From Piscinibacter gummiphilus (GTDB lineage: Bacteria > Pseudomonadota > Gammaproteobacteria > Burkholderiales > Burkholderiaceae_C), in NCBI RefSeq assembly GCF_002116905.1, contig NZ_CP015118.1, forward strand, positions 3,038,001 to 3,102,000: a stretch of DNA of 64,000 nt. The letters run 5' to 3'. A program made the position numbers and the translations under genes. Of this stretch, positions 15,700 to 24,663 are shown one piece after another. Within the stretch, counting starts at the first letter, position 1; every line of letters begins with the position of its first letter. Below the pieces are notes generated by a model that saw only the letters and a program-made list of their open reading frames with translations, was not told where the DNA came from and did not search any database.

Positions 15700-16386
15700 A
15701 TGTCCGATCCCATCATTGCCGTCGAGCACGTGACCAAACAAGTGCAGGACACCAGCGGTCTGCTGACGATTCTCCATGACATCGACTTCCAGCTGGAAGC
15801 CCATGAGTCGGCGGCCATCGTGGGCGCATCCGGTTCGGGCAAGAGCACGCTCCTGTCGATCATCGCGGGCTTGGACACGCCTTCGAGCGGAACGGTTCGC
15901 CTCGCCGGCACCGATTTGTTCGCGATCGGCGAGGACGAGCGTGCCGCGGTGCGCGCCGCGCGAGTGGGTTTCGTGTTCCAGAGCTTCCAGCTGCTCGGCA
16001 ACCTCAACGCGCTGGAGAACGTGATGCTGCCGCTGGAGCTGCAGGGCAGGGCGGATGCCCGGGCGCTCGCCACCGAGATGCTCAAGCGCGTGGGCCTGGG
16101 CGAGCGGCTGACGCACTACCCGAAGGTGCTGTCCGGCGGCGAGCAGCAGCGTGTGGCGCTGGCCCGGGCGTTCGTGGTGCGGCCCGCCGTGCTGCTGGCC
16201 GACGAGCCCACGGGCAGCCTCGACTTCGCGACGGGCGAACGCGTGATGGAGCTGATGTTCGAGCTGAACCGCGAGGCGGGCACGACGCTGGTGCTCGTCA
16301 CGCACGACCGGAGCATCGCGGCGCGGTGCGACCGGCAGTTGCGCATCGAGGCGGGGCGGCTGGACCTGCCGGTTCCGGTGCTCTGA
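15700..16386 (+). CDS. ABC transporter ATP-binding protein, YbbA/LolD type
   Basis: A 228-residue ABC ATPase of the MacB/LolD/YbbA class. Walker A GASGSGKST, Q-loop FVFQSFQLL, signature LSGGEQQRVALARA and Walker B VLLADEPTGSLD are all intact. Such ATPases energise permeases acting on periplasmic or lipid-linked substrates. In E. coli the equivalent gene is followed by ybbP (permease); here no permease follows, since the next gene on this strand is beyond 20 kb. The partner must be encoded elsewhere. The ATG at 15700 lies 18 bp from the divergent tesA start. Confidence 0.93.
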   Translation: MSDPIIAVEHVTKQVQDTSGLLTILHDIDFQLEAHESAAIVGASGSGKSTLLSIIAGLDTPSSGTVRLAGTDLFAIGEDERAAVRAARVGFVFQSFQLLGNLNALENVMLPLELQGRADARALATEMLKRVGLGERLTHYPKVLSGGEQQRVALARAFVVRPAVLLADEPTGSLDFATGERVMELMFELNREAGTTLVLVTHDRSIAARCDRQLRIEAGRLDLPVPVL

Positions 16387-16408
16387 CGCAACGGCCTTCC
16401 CAAAACGA

Positions 16409-16472
16409 GTCATCCCGGCGGAAGCCGGGACCCAGGGCATGCGCCGAAGGTCCCGGCCTGCGCCGGGATGAC
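16409..16472. repeat. REP-like palindromic intergenic element
   Basis: Outer arms gtcatcccggcg (16409-16420) and cgccgggatgac (16461-16472) are perfect 12-bp inverted repeats. Inside them a second perfect pair, gccgggacc (16424-16432) and ggtcccggc (16449-16457), forms a nested stem. The gtcatcccggcg...gccggga motif is of a kind seen as dispersed intergenic repeats in many Proteobacteria. It lies between convergent genes (stops at 16386 and 16490) and may terminate or protect both transcripts. Confidence 0.8.
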
Positions 16473-16489
16473 AGTGTGTCGAGGCGAGA

Positions 16490-17314
16490 TCAGTTCGTCT
16501 GGAACTTGTAGTCCGTCTTGGACTTCGCCTTGATCTGGTCGCGGAACTCGGTCAGCTTGATCTGGTTCAGGCGCTGCTGGATCTGCGGCTTCACTTCCTC
16601 GAGCGACGGCGGCTGCGATTCGCGCGTGTCTTCCAGCTTGATGACGTGGTAGCCGAACTGGCTCTTGACCGGCTCCTGCGTGGTTTCGCCCTTCTTCAGC
16701 TTCGTGAGCGCGGCCGAGAACTCGGGCACGTACGAGTTCGGGTTGGCCCAGTCGAGGTCGCCGCCGTTGGCGCCCGATCCCGGGTCCTTCGAGAGCTTCT
16801 TCGCCAGGTCCTCGAACTTCGCGCCGCCCTTGAGCTTCGCGATGATGTCCTTGGCCTCGTCTTCCTTCTCGACCAGGATGTGGCGGGCGCGGTATTCGCT
16901 GCCGCCGGCCTGGGCCTTGAACTTGTCGTACTCGGCCTGGATGTCGGCGTCGGTGACCGGGTTCTTCTTCTGGAAGTCGGTGAAGAGTTCGCGGATCAGG
17001 ATGCCCTGGCGCGCCAGTTCGATCTGGTCGCGGTATTCCTTCGTGGTGGACAGGCCGCGCTTGACGGCTTCCTGCACGAACATCTCGCGCAGCACGACCT
17101 CGTCGCGCACCTGCGCTTCGAGCTCGGGGGTGCGCGGCTGCTGGCCCTGGCGGGTGGCCTGCTGAAGCAGCACGTCGGCGCGCGATTGCGGAACGGGCTT
17201 GCCGTTCACGGTCGTGATGTTCTGCGCCTGGGCCGCGAGCGGGCTCAGCAGCGAAACAGAGGTCGCGAGCAGCGCGGCGCGGGCGACAACGGACAGCTTC
17301 TTCTTCATGGGCAT
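16490..17314 (-). CDS. Exported peptidyl-prolyl isomerase, PpiC/SurA parvulin type
   Basis: A 274-residue periplasmic foldase. It has a signal peptide (MKKKLSVVARAALLATSVSL, cleaved near AAQA-QN), an N-terminal SurA-like helical region, and a parvulin domain at about 140-235 with the typical ARHILVE, SKDPGSGANGGDLDW, and SQFGYHVIKLED motifs. I take ATG at 17314 (MPMKKK), four bases after AAGG; the ATG at 17308 is an alternative. It is the last gene of the selO-msrB-yciB-bolA group, 95 bp from bolA, and faces the ATPase gene convergently. Confidence 0.94.
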   Translation of the reverse strand: MPMKKKLSVVARAALLATSVSLLSPLAAQAQNITTVNGKPVPQSRADVLLQQATRQGQQPRTPELEAQVRDEVVLREMFVQEAVKRGLSTTKEYRDQIELARQGILIRELFTDFQKKNPVTDADIQAEYDKFKAQAGGSEYRARHILVEKEDEAKDIIAKLKGGAKFEDLAKKLSKDPGSGANGGDLDWANPNSYVPEFSAALTKLKKGETTQEPVKSQFGYHVIKLEDTRESQPPSLEEVKPQIQQRLNQIKLTEFRDQIKAKSKTDYKFQTN

Positions 17315-17409
17315 CGAGCCTTTCAAGGGGGAAGTCGGTGAGGGGAGCCTGACGGCAGCCGCGAGACGGACCCGGTCGGGACGTTCACGGTGCGGACGAT
17401 GGTGATCGG

Positions 17410-17676
17410 TCAGCTTTCGCCCGGGGCGCGGGCATCGATGGCGAGCGCGTGGATGCCGCGCGGAATCAAGGATTGGAGCGCATCATAAACGAGCCGATGG
17501 CGCTTCACGCGTGACAATTGGTTGAAGCGCGAACTGACGATCGTGACGTGGAAGTGCCGTCCCTCGCGTGCACCGGCATGACCGGCGTGCAGGTGGCTGT
17601 CGTCGCGCACCTCGAGGGATTCGGGGGCCAGCGCCTCGCGCAGCGCGGCGTCGATCTCGGAACGGTCGACGGGCAT
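17410..17676 (-). CDS. bolA: BolA-family protein
   Basis: An 88-residue BolA homologue. BolA proteins work with monothiol glutaredoxins in Fe-S trafficking and influence stress and cell-shape responses. The family's core is visible: LEVRDDSHLHAGH, GRHFHVTIVSSRF and the helix-strand RVKRHRLVYDALQSLI. The conserved metal-binding His positions are present. It starts one base after the yciB stop, so the two are surely cotranscribed. Length is normal for BolA/YrbA-type proteins. Confidence 0.93.
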   Translation of the reverse strand: MPVDRSEIDAALREALAPESLEVRDDSHLHAGHAGAREGRHFHVTIVSSRFNQLSRVKRHRLVYDALQSLIPRGIHALAIDARAPGES

Positions 17677-17677
17677 C

Positions 17678-18334
17678 TCAGGCGGCGTCCTTGTGCGCCT
17701 CGGCGTCGGCCGGCGGTGCGTCGTCCTTCAGGTGCTTGCCGAGGTACAGGCCCTGCGCCACCATGAACACCAGCATCAGGCCCGTGATGCCGAAGAGCTT
17801 GAAGTTGACCCACGTGGCCGTTTCGAAGCTGTAGGCCACGTACAGGTTCAGCAAGCCCATCAGGCCGAAGAAGCCCACCCACGCGAAGTTGAGCCGCTGC
17901 CACACGCCGGGCGGCAGCTCGAACTGCCCGCCCATCAGCGCCTGCACGAGGTTCTTGCGGAAGAAGGCCTGGCTGACCCAGAAGGCGAGGCCCATGAACC
18001 AGTAGAGGCCGGTGGGCTTCCACTTGATGAACGTGTCGCTGTGGAACCAGACGGTGGCCGCGCCCAGCACCGTGACGAGCGCGAGGCTCACCCACAGCAT
18101 CATGTGCACCTTCTGCCGCCGCGCGAGCATGTACGCCACCTGGGCCAGCGTGGCGACGACCACCACCACCGTGGCCAGCAGCACCGGCGCCTCGTTCGGC
18201 CCGACGACCCCGCCCGACACCATGAACCCGAGGTGTTCGCTCGCGAACGCGGCGGCCCACTCCTTGTGGCCCTCGCCATACTTGAAGACGGCGAAGAAGA
18301 GGACGATGGGCAGGAAGTCGAGAAGCAGTTTCAT
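17678..18334 (-). CDS. yciB: Inner membrane septation protein YciB/IspA-type
   Basis: A 218-residue polytopic protein starting MKLLLDFLPIVLFFAVFKY, the hallmark of YciB (intracellular septation protein A). About five transmembrane helices are visible, with the conserved GxTWVNFKLFG-like segment (here TATWVNFKLFGITGLM) near the C-terminus. It affects envelope integrity and division in other bacteria. It lies 16 bp after msrB and abuts bolA, an order common in betaproteobacteria. Confidence 0.94.
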   Translation of the reverse strand: MKLLLDFLPIVLFFAVFKYGEGHKEWAAAFASEHLGFMVSGGVVGPNEAPVLLATVVVVVATLAQVAYMLARRQKVHMMLWVSLALVTVLGAATVWFHSDTFIKWKPTGLYWFMGLAFWVSQAFFRKNLVQALMGGQFELPPGVWQRLNFAWVGFFGLMGLLNLYVAYSFETATWVNFKLFGITGLMLVFMVAQGLYLGKHLKDDAPPADAEAHKDAA

Positions 18335-18350
18335 CGGGCAGGCCGGTGGC

Positions 18351-18764
18351 TCATTTCGGGGCGAAGTCTATCGCGGCGGAGTTGATGCAGAAACGCTCGC
18401 CGGTCGGCTCCGGGCCATCGGGGAACACGTGGCCGAGGTGCGAGCCGCAATTGTTGCACCTCACCTCGACACGCACCATGCCGTGGCTGTGGTCGACGAC
18501 CCGTTCGACCACTTCGCTGTTGACCGGTTCCCAGTAGCTGGGCCAGCCGCAGCCGGCGTCGAACTTGGTGGCCGATTCGAACAGCGGCGTGCCGCAGCCG
18601 ATGCAGTTGTAGTGGCCGTCCTTGAAGTGGTCCCAGTACTTGCCGGTGAAGGCCCGTTCGGTGGCGGCGTGGCGTGCGACCTCGTACTGGATGGGGTCGA
18701 GCTGCGCTCGCCATTCCGCATCGGTCTTCCGGACCTTGCGGGGCTTGTCGTCTGCGGTACTCAT
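18351..18764 (-). CDS. msrB: Peptide-methionine (R)-S-oxide reductase
   Basis: A 137-residue MsrB, which repairs methionine-R-sulfoxide using thioredoxin. Two zinc-binding CxxC pairs (Cys54/57 in CIGC and Cys103/106 in CNNC) and the catalytic Cys126 in RFCINS are present. GCGWPSYW contains Cys72, a possible resolving cysteine. The ATG at 18764 overlaps the selO stop by 4 bp (ATGA), coupling the two. The longer frame reaching 18797 lies inside selO and is not used. Confidence 0.95.
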   Translation of the reverse strand: MSTADDKPRKVRKTDAEWRAQLDPIQYEVARHAATERAFTGKYWDHFKDGHYNCIGCGTPLFESATKFDAGCGWPSYWEPVNSEVVERVVDHSHGMVRVEVRCNNCGSHLGHVFPDGPEPTGERFCINSAAIDFAPK

Positions 18765-20251
18765 GATGAACAGGACACCTCGATCTGTTGGGCCCAATCG
18801 GGCGGGAAATCGGCATAGGCCGAACGGTCCGGCTGTTCGTCGAACGGGCGTGCAAGAAGGTCACGCAGCCGCTCGACTTCCGCGAAGTCGCCGTTCCGCG
18901 CGTCACGGATGGCGACCTCGGCCAGGTGGTTCCGGAGGATGTACTTGGGGTTGACCCGGTTCATCCGCAAGGCCCGCTCGGCATCCACCGAGCCTTCGGC
19001 GGCGAGCCGGTCGCGGTAGCGCACCGCCCAGGCATCGAACGCCTCGCGGTCGACGAACAGGTCGCGCACCGCGTCGTTGCGGGCACCCGCAGCGGTGTCG
19101 AACGTCGACAGGCGGCGGAACGCGATGGTGTAGTCGGTGGCGTCCTTCGCCATGAGGGCGAAGAGGTCCTCGATCAGGCGGTGGTCTCCGTCGTCGCGGG
19201 TGGCCAGGCCCAGCTTGGCGCGCATGCGGGCCATGGCGGCGTCCGGGAAGGCGGTCTTGTAGACGTCGAGGGCGGCGAGCGCGGCCTCGCTGTCGCCGAT
19301 GAGGGGCATCAGCCCCTGGGCCAGCGCGTGCAGGTTCCAGAACGCCACGTTGGGCTGGCGCACGTAGGCGTAGCGGCCCTGCTGGTCCGAGTGGTTGCAC
19401 ACGTGGCCCGGCACGAAGGCGTCGAGGAAGCCGAACGGGCCGTAGTCGATCGTGAGCCCGAGGATCGACATGTTGTCCGTGTTCATCACGCCGTGGCAGA
19501 AGCCCACGGCCTGCCAGTCGGCCATCAGCGACGCGGTGCGTTCGGCCACGGTGCGCAGCAGGGCCACGTACGGCTGGGCCTCGTCGCGGCACTGCGGGTA
19601 CTGCGTGTCGATGACGAAGTCGGCGAGGCGGCGCAGCGCCTCGGGGTCGTCGGCCGTGTGGGCGAAATGCTCGAAGTGGCCGAAGCGGATGAACGTGGGC
19701 GCCACGCGCAGCACCACGGCGGCCGTCTCGACCTCCTCGCGGCGCACCGGCAGGCGCGAGCCGGTGATGCTCAGCGCACGGGTGGTGGGGATGCCCAGGC
19801 CCGCCATGGCCTCGGAGCACAGGAATTCGCGGACGGACGAGCGCAGCACGGCGCGCCCGTCGCCCATGCGGGAGTAGGGCGTGAGGCCGGCGCCCTTGAG
19901 TTGCAGCTCCATGGGGCCGGCGGGGGTGTCGATCTCGCCCAGCAGGTGTGCGCGGCCGTCGCCGAGCTGGCCGGCCCACACGCCGAACTGGTGCCCGCTG
20001 TAGACGCTGGCGAGCGGCTGCATGCCGGGGGCCACGAGATTGCCGGCAAGGGCCTGCAGCATGGCTTCGTCGGCGGGGCGCTGCCCGGGCAGCCCGAGCA
20101 GTCGGGCGCACTCGGGGCTCCAGGCGACCCAGTACGGATCGGGCATGCCCTGGGGCGGGAGCAGGGTGAAGAAGTCAGGTCCCAGGGTGTGGAACCGGTT
20201 GGGCCAGCGCGCGCCGGCGAACGGGCCCGTGGCATCGACAACGGCATTCAT
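18761..20251 (-). CDS. selO: SelO/YdiU-family protein AMPylase (pseudokinase)
   Basis: A 496-residue SelO homologue. SelO transfers AMP from ATP to hydroxyl side chains of proteins and is linked to redox stress. Visible family segments: SGHQFGVWAGQLGDGRA, QLKGAGLTPYSRMGDGRA, GVMNTDNMSILG and DYGPFGF, which form the inverted-nucleotide active site. The C-terminus ends VSCSS; bacterial SelO often has Cys where eukaryotes have selenocysteine. The ATG at 20251 gives MNAVVDATGPF; upstream codons are poorly supported. It heads the operon with msrB, consistent with oxidative-stress repair. Confidence 0.94.
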   Translation of the reverse strand: MNAVVDATGPFAGARWPNRFHTLGPDFFTLLPPQGMPDPYWVAWSPECARLLGLPGQRPADEAMLQALAGNLVAPGMQPLASVYSGHQFGVWAGQLGDGRAHLLGEIDTPAGPMELQLKGAGLTPYSRMGDGRAVLRSSVREFLCSEAMAGLGIPTTRALSITGSRLPVRREEVETAAVVLRVAPTFIRFGHFEHFAHTADDPEALRRLADFVIDTQYPQCRDEAQPYVALLRTVAERTASLMADWQAVGFCHGVMNTDNMSILGLTIDYGPFGFLDAFVPGHVCNHSDQQGRYAYVRQPNVAFWNLHALAQGLMPLIGDSEAALAALDVYKTAFPDAAMARMRAKLGLATRDDGDHRLIEDLFALMAKDATDYTIAFRRLSTFDTAAGARNDAVRDLFVDREAFDAWAVRYRDRLAAEGSVDAERALRMNRVNPKYILRNHLAEVAIRDARNGDFAEVERLRDLLARPFDEQPDRSAYADFPPDWAQQIEVSCSS

Positions 20252-20373
20252 CCGACAAGTGTAGCCAGCGGGCGGCACCGCCTTCCTCATAAGGGTAAAC
20301 CGAAAGGTCCGCACCGCAGGGGCGTTCCTATGATCAGAACGTCGCAGACCACCGCCTACCGGAGAACACCACC

Positions 20374-22020
20374 ATGCCGCGCTTGATGGGCCAGATGATG
20401 CAGACCCCCCTGATGATCTCCTCGCTGATCGTGCACGCCGCGCGTCACGCAGGCGACACCGAGATCGTGTCGAAACGGGCCGAGGGGGACCTCCACCGCT
20501 ACACCTACCGCGATGCGGAGTTGCGCTCCCGCAAGGTGGCGCAGGCGCTCGCGCGGCTCGGCTGCGTCGCGGGCGACCGGGTGGGCACGCTCGCGTGGAA
20601 CGGGTACCGCCATTTCGAGCTGTACTACGGCACGTCCGGCTCGGAGCTCGTGTGCCACACGATCAACCCGCGCCTGTTCCCCGAGCAGATCGCGTGGATC
20701 GTCAACGACGCGAAGGACCAGGTGCTGTGCTTCGACCTGACCTTCCTGCCGCTCGTCGAGAAGCTCGCCACGCTGCTGCCCACGGTGAAGCACTTCGTGC
20801 TGATGACCGACCGCGCCCACATGCCGGCGCAGACCGCCGTGCCGAACCTCCTCTGCTACGAGGAGCTGGTGGACGCCGAGGACGGCCAGTACGCCTGGCC
20901 CGAGTTCGAGGAGAACACCGCCTCCAGCATCTGCTACACGTCGGGCACCACGGGCAACCCGAAGGGCGCCGTGTACTCCCACCGCTCCAGCGTGCTGCAC
21001 GCGTTCGCGGCCGCGCTGCCCGACTCGCTCGGCTGCTCGGCGAAGGACACCATCCTGCCGGTCGTCCCGATGTTCCACGTCAACGCCTGGGGCCTGCCGT
21101 ACGCGTGCCCGCTGGTGGGCGCGAAGCTCGTGTTCCCGGGGCCGCACCTCGACGGCAAGTCGCTGTACGAACTGTTCGAGTCCGAGAAGGTGACGTTCAG
21201 CGCGGGCGTGCCCACCGTGTGGCTGGGCCTGCTGACCTACGTGCAGAAGAACGACCTGAAGTTCTCGACGTTCAAGCGCACCGTGATCGGCGGCTCGGCG
21301 TGCCCGCCAGCGATGTTCGACGCGCTCGAGAACGACTACGGCGTGGAGGTCATCCACGCGTGGGGCATGACCGAGATGTCGCCGCTCGGCACGGTGGCCA
21401 AGCTCAACTCGAAGCACCGCGACGCCGACCGCGCCACGCGCCGCAAGCTGCTGCTGACGCAGGGCCGGGCGGTGTACGGCGTCGACATGATGGTGATCGA
21501 CGACGACCACAAGCCCGTGAAGTGGGACGGTGTCTCGTCGGGCAACCTCGTCGTGCGCGGCCCGTGGGTCATCGACACCTACTTCCAGCAGCCGGGGTCG
21601 CCGCTGCTGAAGATCGACGGCCGCACGTGGTTCCCGACGGGCGACGTGGCCGCCATCGACGAGAACGGCTTCATGCAGATCACCGACCGCAGCAAGGACG
21701 TCATCAAGTCGGGTGGCGAGTGGATCAGTTCGATCGACATCGAGAACATCGCGATGTCGCATCCGGCGGTCCACGAGGCCGCCGCGATCGCCTGCCGGCA
21801 CCCCAAATGGGACGAGCGTCCACTGTTGGTGGTGGTGCCGAAACCGGGCGCCACCGTCACGCGGGAAGAACTGCTTTCGTTCTTCGACGGCCGCATCGCC
21901 AAATGGCAGATCCCAGACGATGTCGCCTTCGTGACAGAGCTGCCGCACACGGCCACCGGCAAGCTCCTGAAGCTCAAGTTGCGCGACCAGTTCAAGGACC
22001 ACCAACTCCCATCTGTGTGA
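20374..22020 (+). CDS. Acyl-CoA ligase (AlkK/DmdB-like medium-chain type)
   Basis: A 548-residue AMP-forming acyl-CoA synthetase. Motifs: P-loop YTSGTTGNPKG (about 188-198), GMTEMSPLG (A5), the hinge DRSKDVIKSGGEWIS and the C-terminal PHTATGKLLK with the adenylation Lys. The N-terminus (MPRLMGQMMQTPLMISSLI) resembles AlkK and 3-methylthiopropionyl-CoA ligase-like enzymes, which act on short to medium-chain carboxylic acids. A CCGGAGAA site precedes the ATG. It stands just upstream of a complete ABC importer and beta-oxidation genes, so it probably activates the imported acid. Confidence 0.92.
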   Translation: MPRLMGQMMQTPLMISSLIVHAARHAGDTEIVSKRAEGDLHRYTYRDAELRSRKVAQALARLGCVAGDRVGTLAWNGYRHFELYYGTSGSELVCHTINPRLFPEQIAWIVNDAKDQVLCFDLTFLPLVEKLATLLPTVKHFVLMTDRAHMPAQTAVPNLLCYEELVDAEDGQYAWPEFEENTASSICYTSGTTGNPKGAVYSHRSSVLHAFAAALPDSLGCSAKDTILPVVPMFHVNAWGLPYACPLVGAKLVFPGPHLDGKSLYELFESEKVTFSAGVPTVWLGLLTYVQKNDLKFSTFKRTVIGGSACPPAMFDALENDYGVEVIHAWGMTEMSPLGTVAKLNSKHRDADRATRRKLLLTQGRAVYGVDMMVIDDDHKPVKWDGVSSGNLVVRGPWVIDTYFQQPGSPLLKIDGRTWFPTGDVAAIDENGFMQITDRSKDVIKSGGEWISSIDIENIAMSHPAVHEAAAIACRHPKWDERPLLVVVPKPGATVTREELLSFFDGRIAKWQIPDDVAFVTELPHTATGKLLKLKLRDQFKDHQLPSV

Positions 22021-22043
22021 GGGAAACGACAACAGAGTGAACG

Positions 22044-22079
22044 GGTGTGCGTTTTCGGGTACTCCCTAGAACGCACACC
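22044..22079. repeat. Perfect 10-bp inverted repeat upstream of the binding-protein gene
   Basis: The arms ggtgtgcgtt (22044-22053) and aacgcacacc (22070-22079) are separated by 16 bp, 24 bp after the ligase stop and 54 bp before the next ATG. No T-tract follows. It may be an operator for the importer operon or a weak 3' hairpin of the ligase mRNA. Confidence 0.6.
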
Positions 22080-22133
22080 AGTCCTTTCACGCTATCGTCC
22101 AGCGATTACAGAGATTTTTACAAGGAGATCTGA

Positions 22134-23387
22134 ATGAAGCTGGTGAAGAACATGTTGGCCGCGGCCGCGACCTCCGCGCTACTCCTGGGCGCTGGCGGTG
22201 CCTACGCGCAGGCCGGGGAGACGGTCCGCATCGCCGTGATCGACCCGCAGTCGGGTCCGTTCGCCAACATCGGCCTCAACATCCTGCACACGCTGCAGTT
22301 CCTCGCGGAACGCGACGGCGGCAAGAACAACCCGGCCGGCGTGAAGTTCGAGATGGTGCCGTTCGACAACAAGATGTCGGGCCCGGAAAGCCTGAACGTG
22401 CTGAAGGCCGCCATCGACCAGGGCATCCGCTACGTGGTGCAGGGCGGCTCGGGCTCCGGCGTGGCCGGCGCGCTGATCGACGCCATCAACAAGCACAACG
22501 AACGCAACCCCGGCAAGGAAGTCGTCTACCTGAACTACGCCGCGGTGGACCCCGACCTCACCAACAGCAAGTGCAGCTTCTGGCACTTCAGCTTCGACGC
22601 CAACACGGTGATGAAGATGGAAGCCATCGGCACCGCCATCAAGGACGACAAGAACGTCAAGAAGGTCTACCTGCTGAACCAGAACTACGGCCACGGCCAG
22701 CAGGTCACCAAGTACGCCAAGGAAATCCTGGCGCGCAAGGCCCCGAACGTGCAGATCGTCGGTGAAGAGCTTCACCCGTTCGGCCAGGTGAAGGACTTCG
22801 CCCCGTACATCGCCAAGATCAAGGCGTCGGGCGCCGACACCATCATCACCGGCAACTTCGGCAACGACCTGTCGCTGGTGTTCAAGGCCGCGAAGGACGC
22901 CGGCCTCGACGTCAACTTCTACACCTACTACGCCGGCGCCGCGGGCACGCCCACGGCCATCGGCAACACCGGCCTCGGCAAGATCAAGTTCGTGTACCCC
23001 ACGTACTCGAACCTGCCGTCGAAGGAGTACCAGGACCTGTTCAAGGCCTTCGGCCAGAAGTTCCCGAACGAGTCGTTCGCCACCTCCCCGGCCTACAACA
23101 TCTTCAAGGCACTGCCGCTGGCGATGGCCAAGGCCAAGTCCACCGACCCGGTGAAGGTCGCGAAGGCCATGGAGAACCTCACCTTCAAGAGCTTCACGGG
23201 TGACGTGACCATGCGCGGCAGCGACCACCAGCTGCAGCAGCCGCTGTACCTGGCCACGTGGAACAAGGTCGATGCCAAGAATCCGATCGACATCGAGAAG
23301 ACCGGCAACACCTGGACGATGGAAAAGACGTTCGAGTCGTACATCTCGAGCACGCCCACCACGTGCCAGATGAAGCGTCCGGCCTGA
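22134..23387 (+). CDS. ABC transporter substrate-binding protein (Liv type)
   Basis: A 417-residue periplasmic binding protein of the Peripla_BP_6 class, with a Sec signal peptide cleaved near AYAQ-AGE. The mature part begins TVRIAVIDPQSGPFANIG and contains ESLNVLKAAIDQGIRYVVQG and YLLNQNYGHGQQ segments. An AAGGAGA site precedes the ATG. It is the receptor of the ABC importer encoded immediately downstream. A terminator follows, so the binding protein may be made in excess over the membrane parts. Substrate unknown; the context with acyl-CoA metabolism suggests a carboxylic or aromatic acid rather than an amino acid. Confidence 0.93.
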   Translation: MKLVKNMLAAAATSALLLGAGGAYAQAGETVRIAVIDPQSGPFANIGLNILHTLQFLAERDGGKNNPAGVKFEMVPFDNKMSGPESLNVLKAAIDQGIRYVVQGGSGSGVAGALIDAINKHNERNPGKEVVYLNYAAVDPDLTNSKCSFWHFSFDANTVMKMEAIGTAIKDDKNVKKVYLLNQNYGHGQQVTKYAKEILARKAPNVQIVGEELHPFGQVKDFAPYIAKIKASGADTIITGNFGNDLSLVFKAAKDAGLDVNFYTYYAGAAGTPTAIGNTGLGKIKFVYPTYSNLPSKEYQDLFKAFGQKFPNESFATSPAYNIFKALPLAMAKAKSTDPVKVAKAMENLTFKSFTGDVTMRGSDHQLQQPLYLATWNKVDAKNPIDIEKTGNTWTMEKTFESYISSTPTTCQMKRPA

Positions 23388-23402
23388 TCCTCCGTTGAGA
23401 CC

Positions 23403-23440
23403 GCAGGCCGGGCGGCGTGTTGGCCGCCCGGCCTGCTTTT
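23403..23440 (+). terminator. Terminator after the binding-protein gene
   Basis: A perfect 14-bp stem (gcaggccgggcggc at 23403-23416 with gccgcccggcctgc at 23423-23436), a 6-nt loop and TTTT at 23437-23440. The rest of the 323-bp gap 23388-23710 holds a smaller hairpin (cccgct/agcggg, 23451-23471), no gene that I can support, and presumably the promoter of the permease genes. The short T-run may make termination partial. Confidence 0.85.
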
Positions 23441-23710
23441 CCATGGCAGGCCCGCTTCGTTGGGGAGCGGGTCCGCCGTGATGATGCGCGATGCACGTCC
23501 GGGATGAACGGGTGTCGCGGCCCTGACTGCGACACGCCGAAAAAGCGTGCACCCTTGGCGTTTGTTCTGCCCCGGGAAACGCGCGTCTCCACGCACAATG
23601 TGCACGGTCGTCAAATCGCGCGGTCATCTTTCGAAACGGCCTTCACCGGCCCGCGTTCATCGGTCTCGTGACCGTGGCGTGTTTTCCAATTCAGTCATTC
23701 TGGGGACGCG

Positions 23711-24658
23711 ATGGAGTTCTTCACCATATCGCTGCTGAACGGCGTCAGCTACGGGCTGCTGCTGTTCCTTCTGAGTTCGGGGCTCACCCTGATCATGAGC
23801 ATGATGGGCGTGCTCAACTTCGCGCACGCGAGCTTCTACATGCTCGGTGCTTACCTCGCGTACCAGGTCTCCGCGTGGATCGGCTTCTGGCCGGCGCTGC
23901 TCATCTCGCCGCTGGTCGCGGCGCTGATCGGCGGGGCATTCGAGCGCTACTGCCTGCGCCAGGTGCACAAGTTCGGGCACGTCTCCGAACTGCTCGTGAC
24001 GGTCGGGCTGTCCTTCCTGATGCTCGAGATCGTTCAACTCATCTGGGGCCGCGCCCCGGTCGACTACCGCATCCCGGCCGAGCTCGACGGTCCGCTGTTC
24101 ACCCTCTTCGGCAGCCAGTTCCCCATCTACCGCGGGTTCATGATGGGCGTGTCGATCGTGATGCTCGTGTCCATCTGGTTCTTGCTGGCGCGCACCCGCA
24201 TCGGCCTCGTGATCCAGGGCGCGCTGACGCACCCCGACATGGTCGAGTCGCTGGGCCACAACGTGCCGCGCGTGTTCATGATGGTGTTCGGCGGCGGGGT
24301 GGCCCTCGCGGCGCTGGCCGGCGTGATCGGTGGCAACGCCTACGCCACCGAGCCCGGCATGGCGGTCTCGGTGGGCAACATCATCTTCGTGGTGGTGGTG
24401 GTGGGTGGCATGGGGTCGCTGGGCGGGGCGTTCATCTCGTCGCTGCTGATCGGCATCCTGACCACCTTCGCCGTCTCCCTCGACTACTCCCTCGTCGACC
24501 TGTTCCGCCTGGTCGGCACGCAGTTGACGCCGTCCTCGCCGGGGTACTCGGTGCTCGGGCTGAAGCTCTCGCAGGTGGCGCCGCTGCTGCCGTACCTGCT
24601 GATGGTGCTGATGCTGATCTTCCGCCCGAAGGGCCTGATGGGCACGCGCGAGGGCTGA
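23711..24658 (+). CDS. ABC transporter permease, LivH type
   Basis: A 315-residue inner-membrane permease of the LivH family with about eight hydrophobic helices. It starts MEFFTISLLNGVSYGLLLFLLSS, the typical LivH N-terminus, and contains the NFAHASFYMLGAY segment and the GG(M)GSLGGAFISSLLIG loop near the C-terminus that contacts the ATPase. It forms the membrane channel with the next gene product. Spacing to that gene is 5 bp. Confidence 0.93.
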   Translation: MEFFTISLLNGVSYGLLLFLLSSGLTLIMSMMGVLNFAHASFYMLGAYLAYQVSAWIGFWPALLISPLVAALIGGAFERYCLRQVHKFGHVSELLVTVGLSFLMLEIVQLIWGRAPVDYRIPAELDGPLFTLFGSQFPIYRGFMMGVSIVMLVSIWFLLARTRIGLVIQGALTHPDMVESLGHNVPRVFMMVFGGGVALAALAGVIGGNAYATEPGMAVSVGNIIFVVVVVGGMGSLGGAFISSLLIGILTTFAVSLDYSLVDLFRLVGTQLTPSSPGYSVLGLKLSQVAPLLPYLLMVLMLIFRPKGLMGTREG

Positions 24659-24663
24659 ACGAC

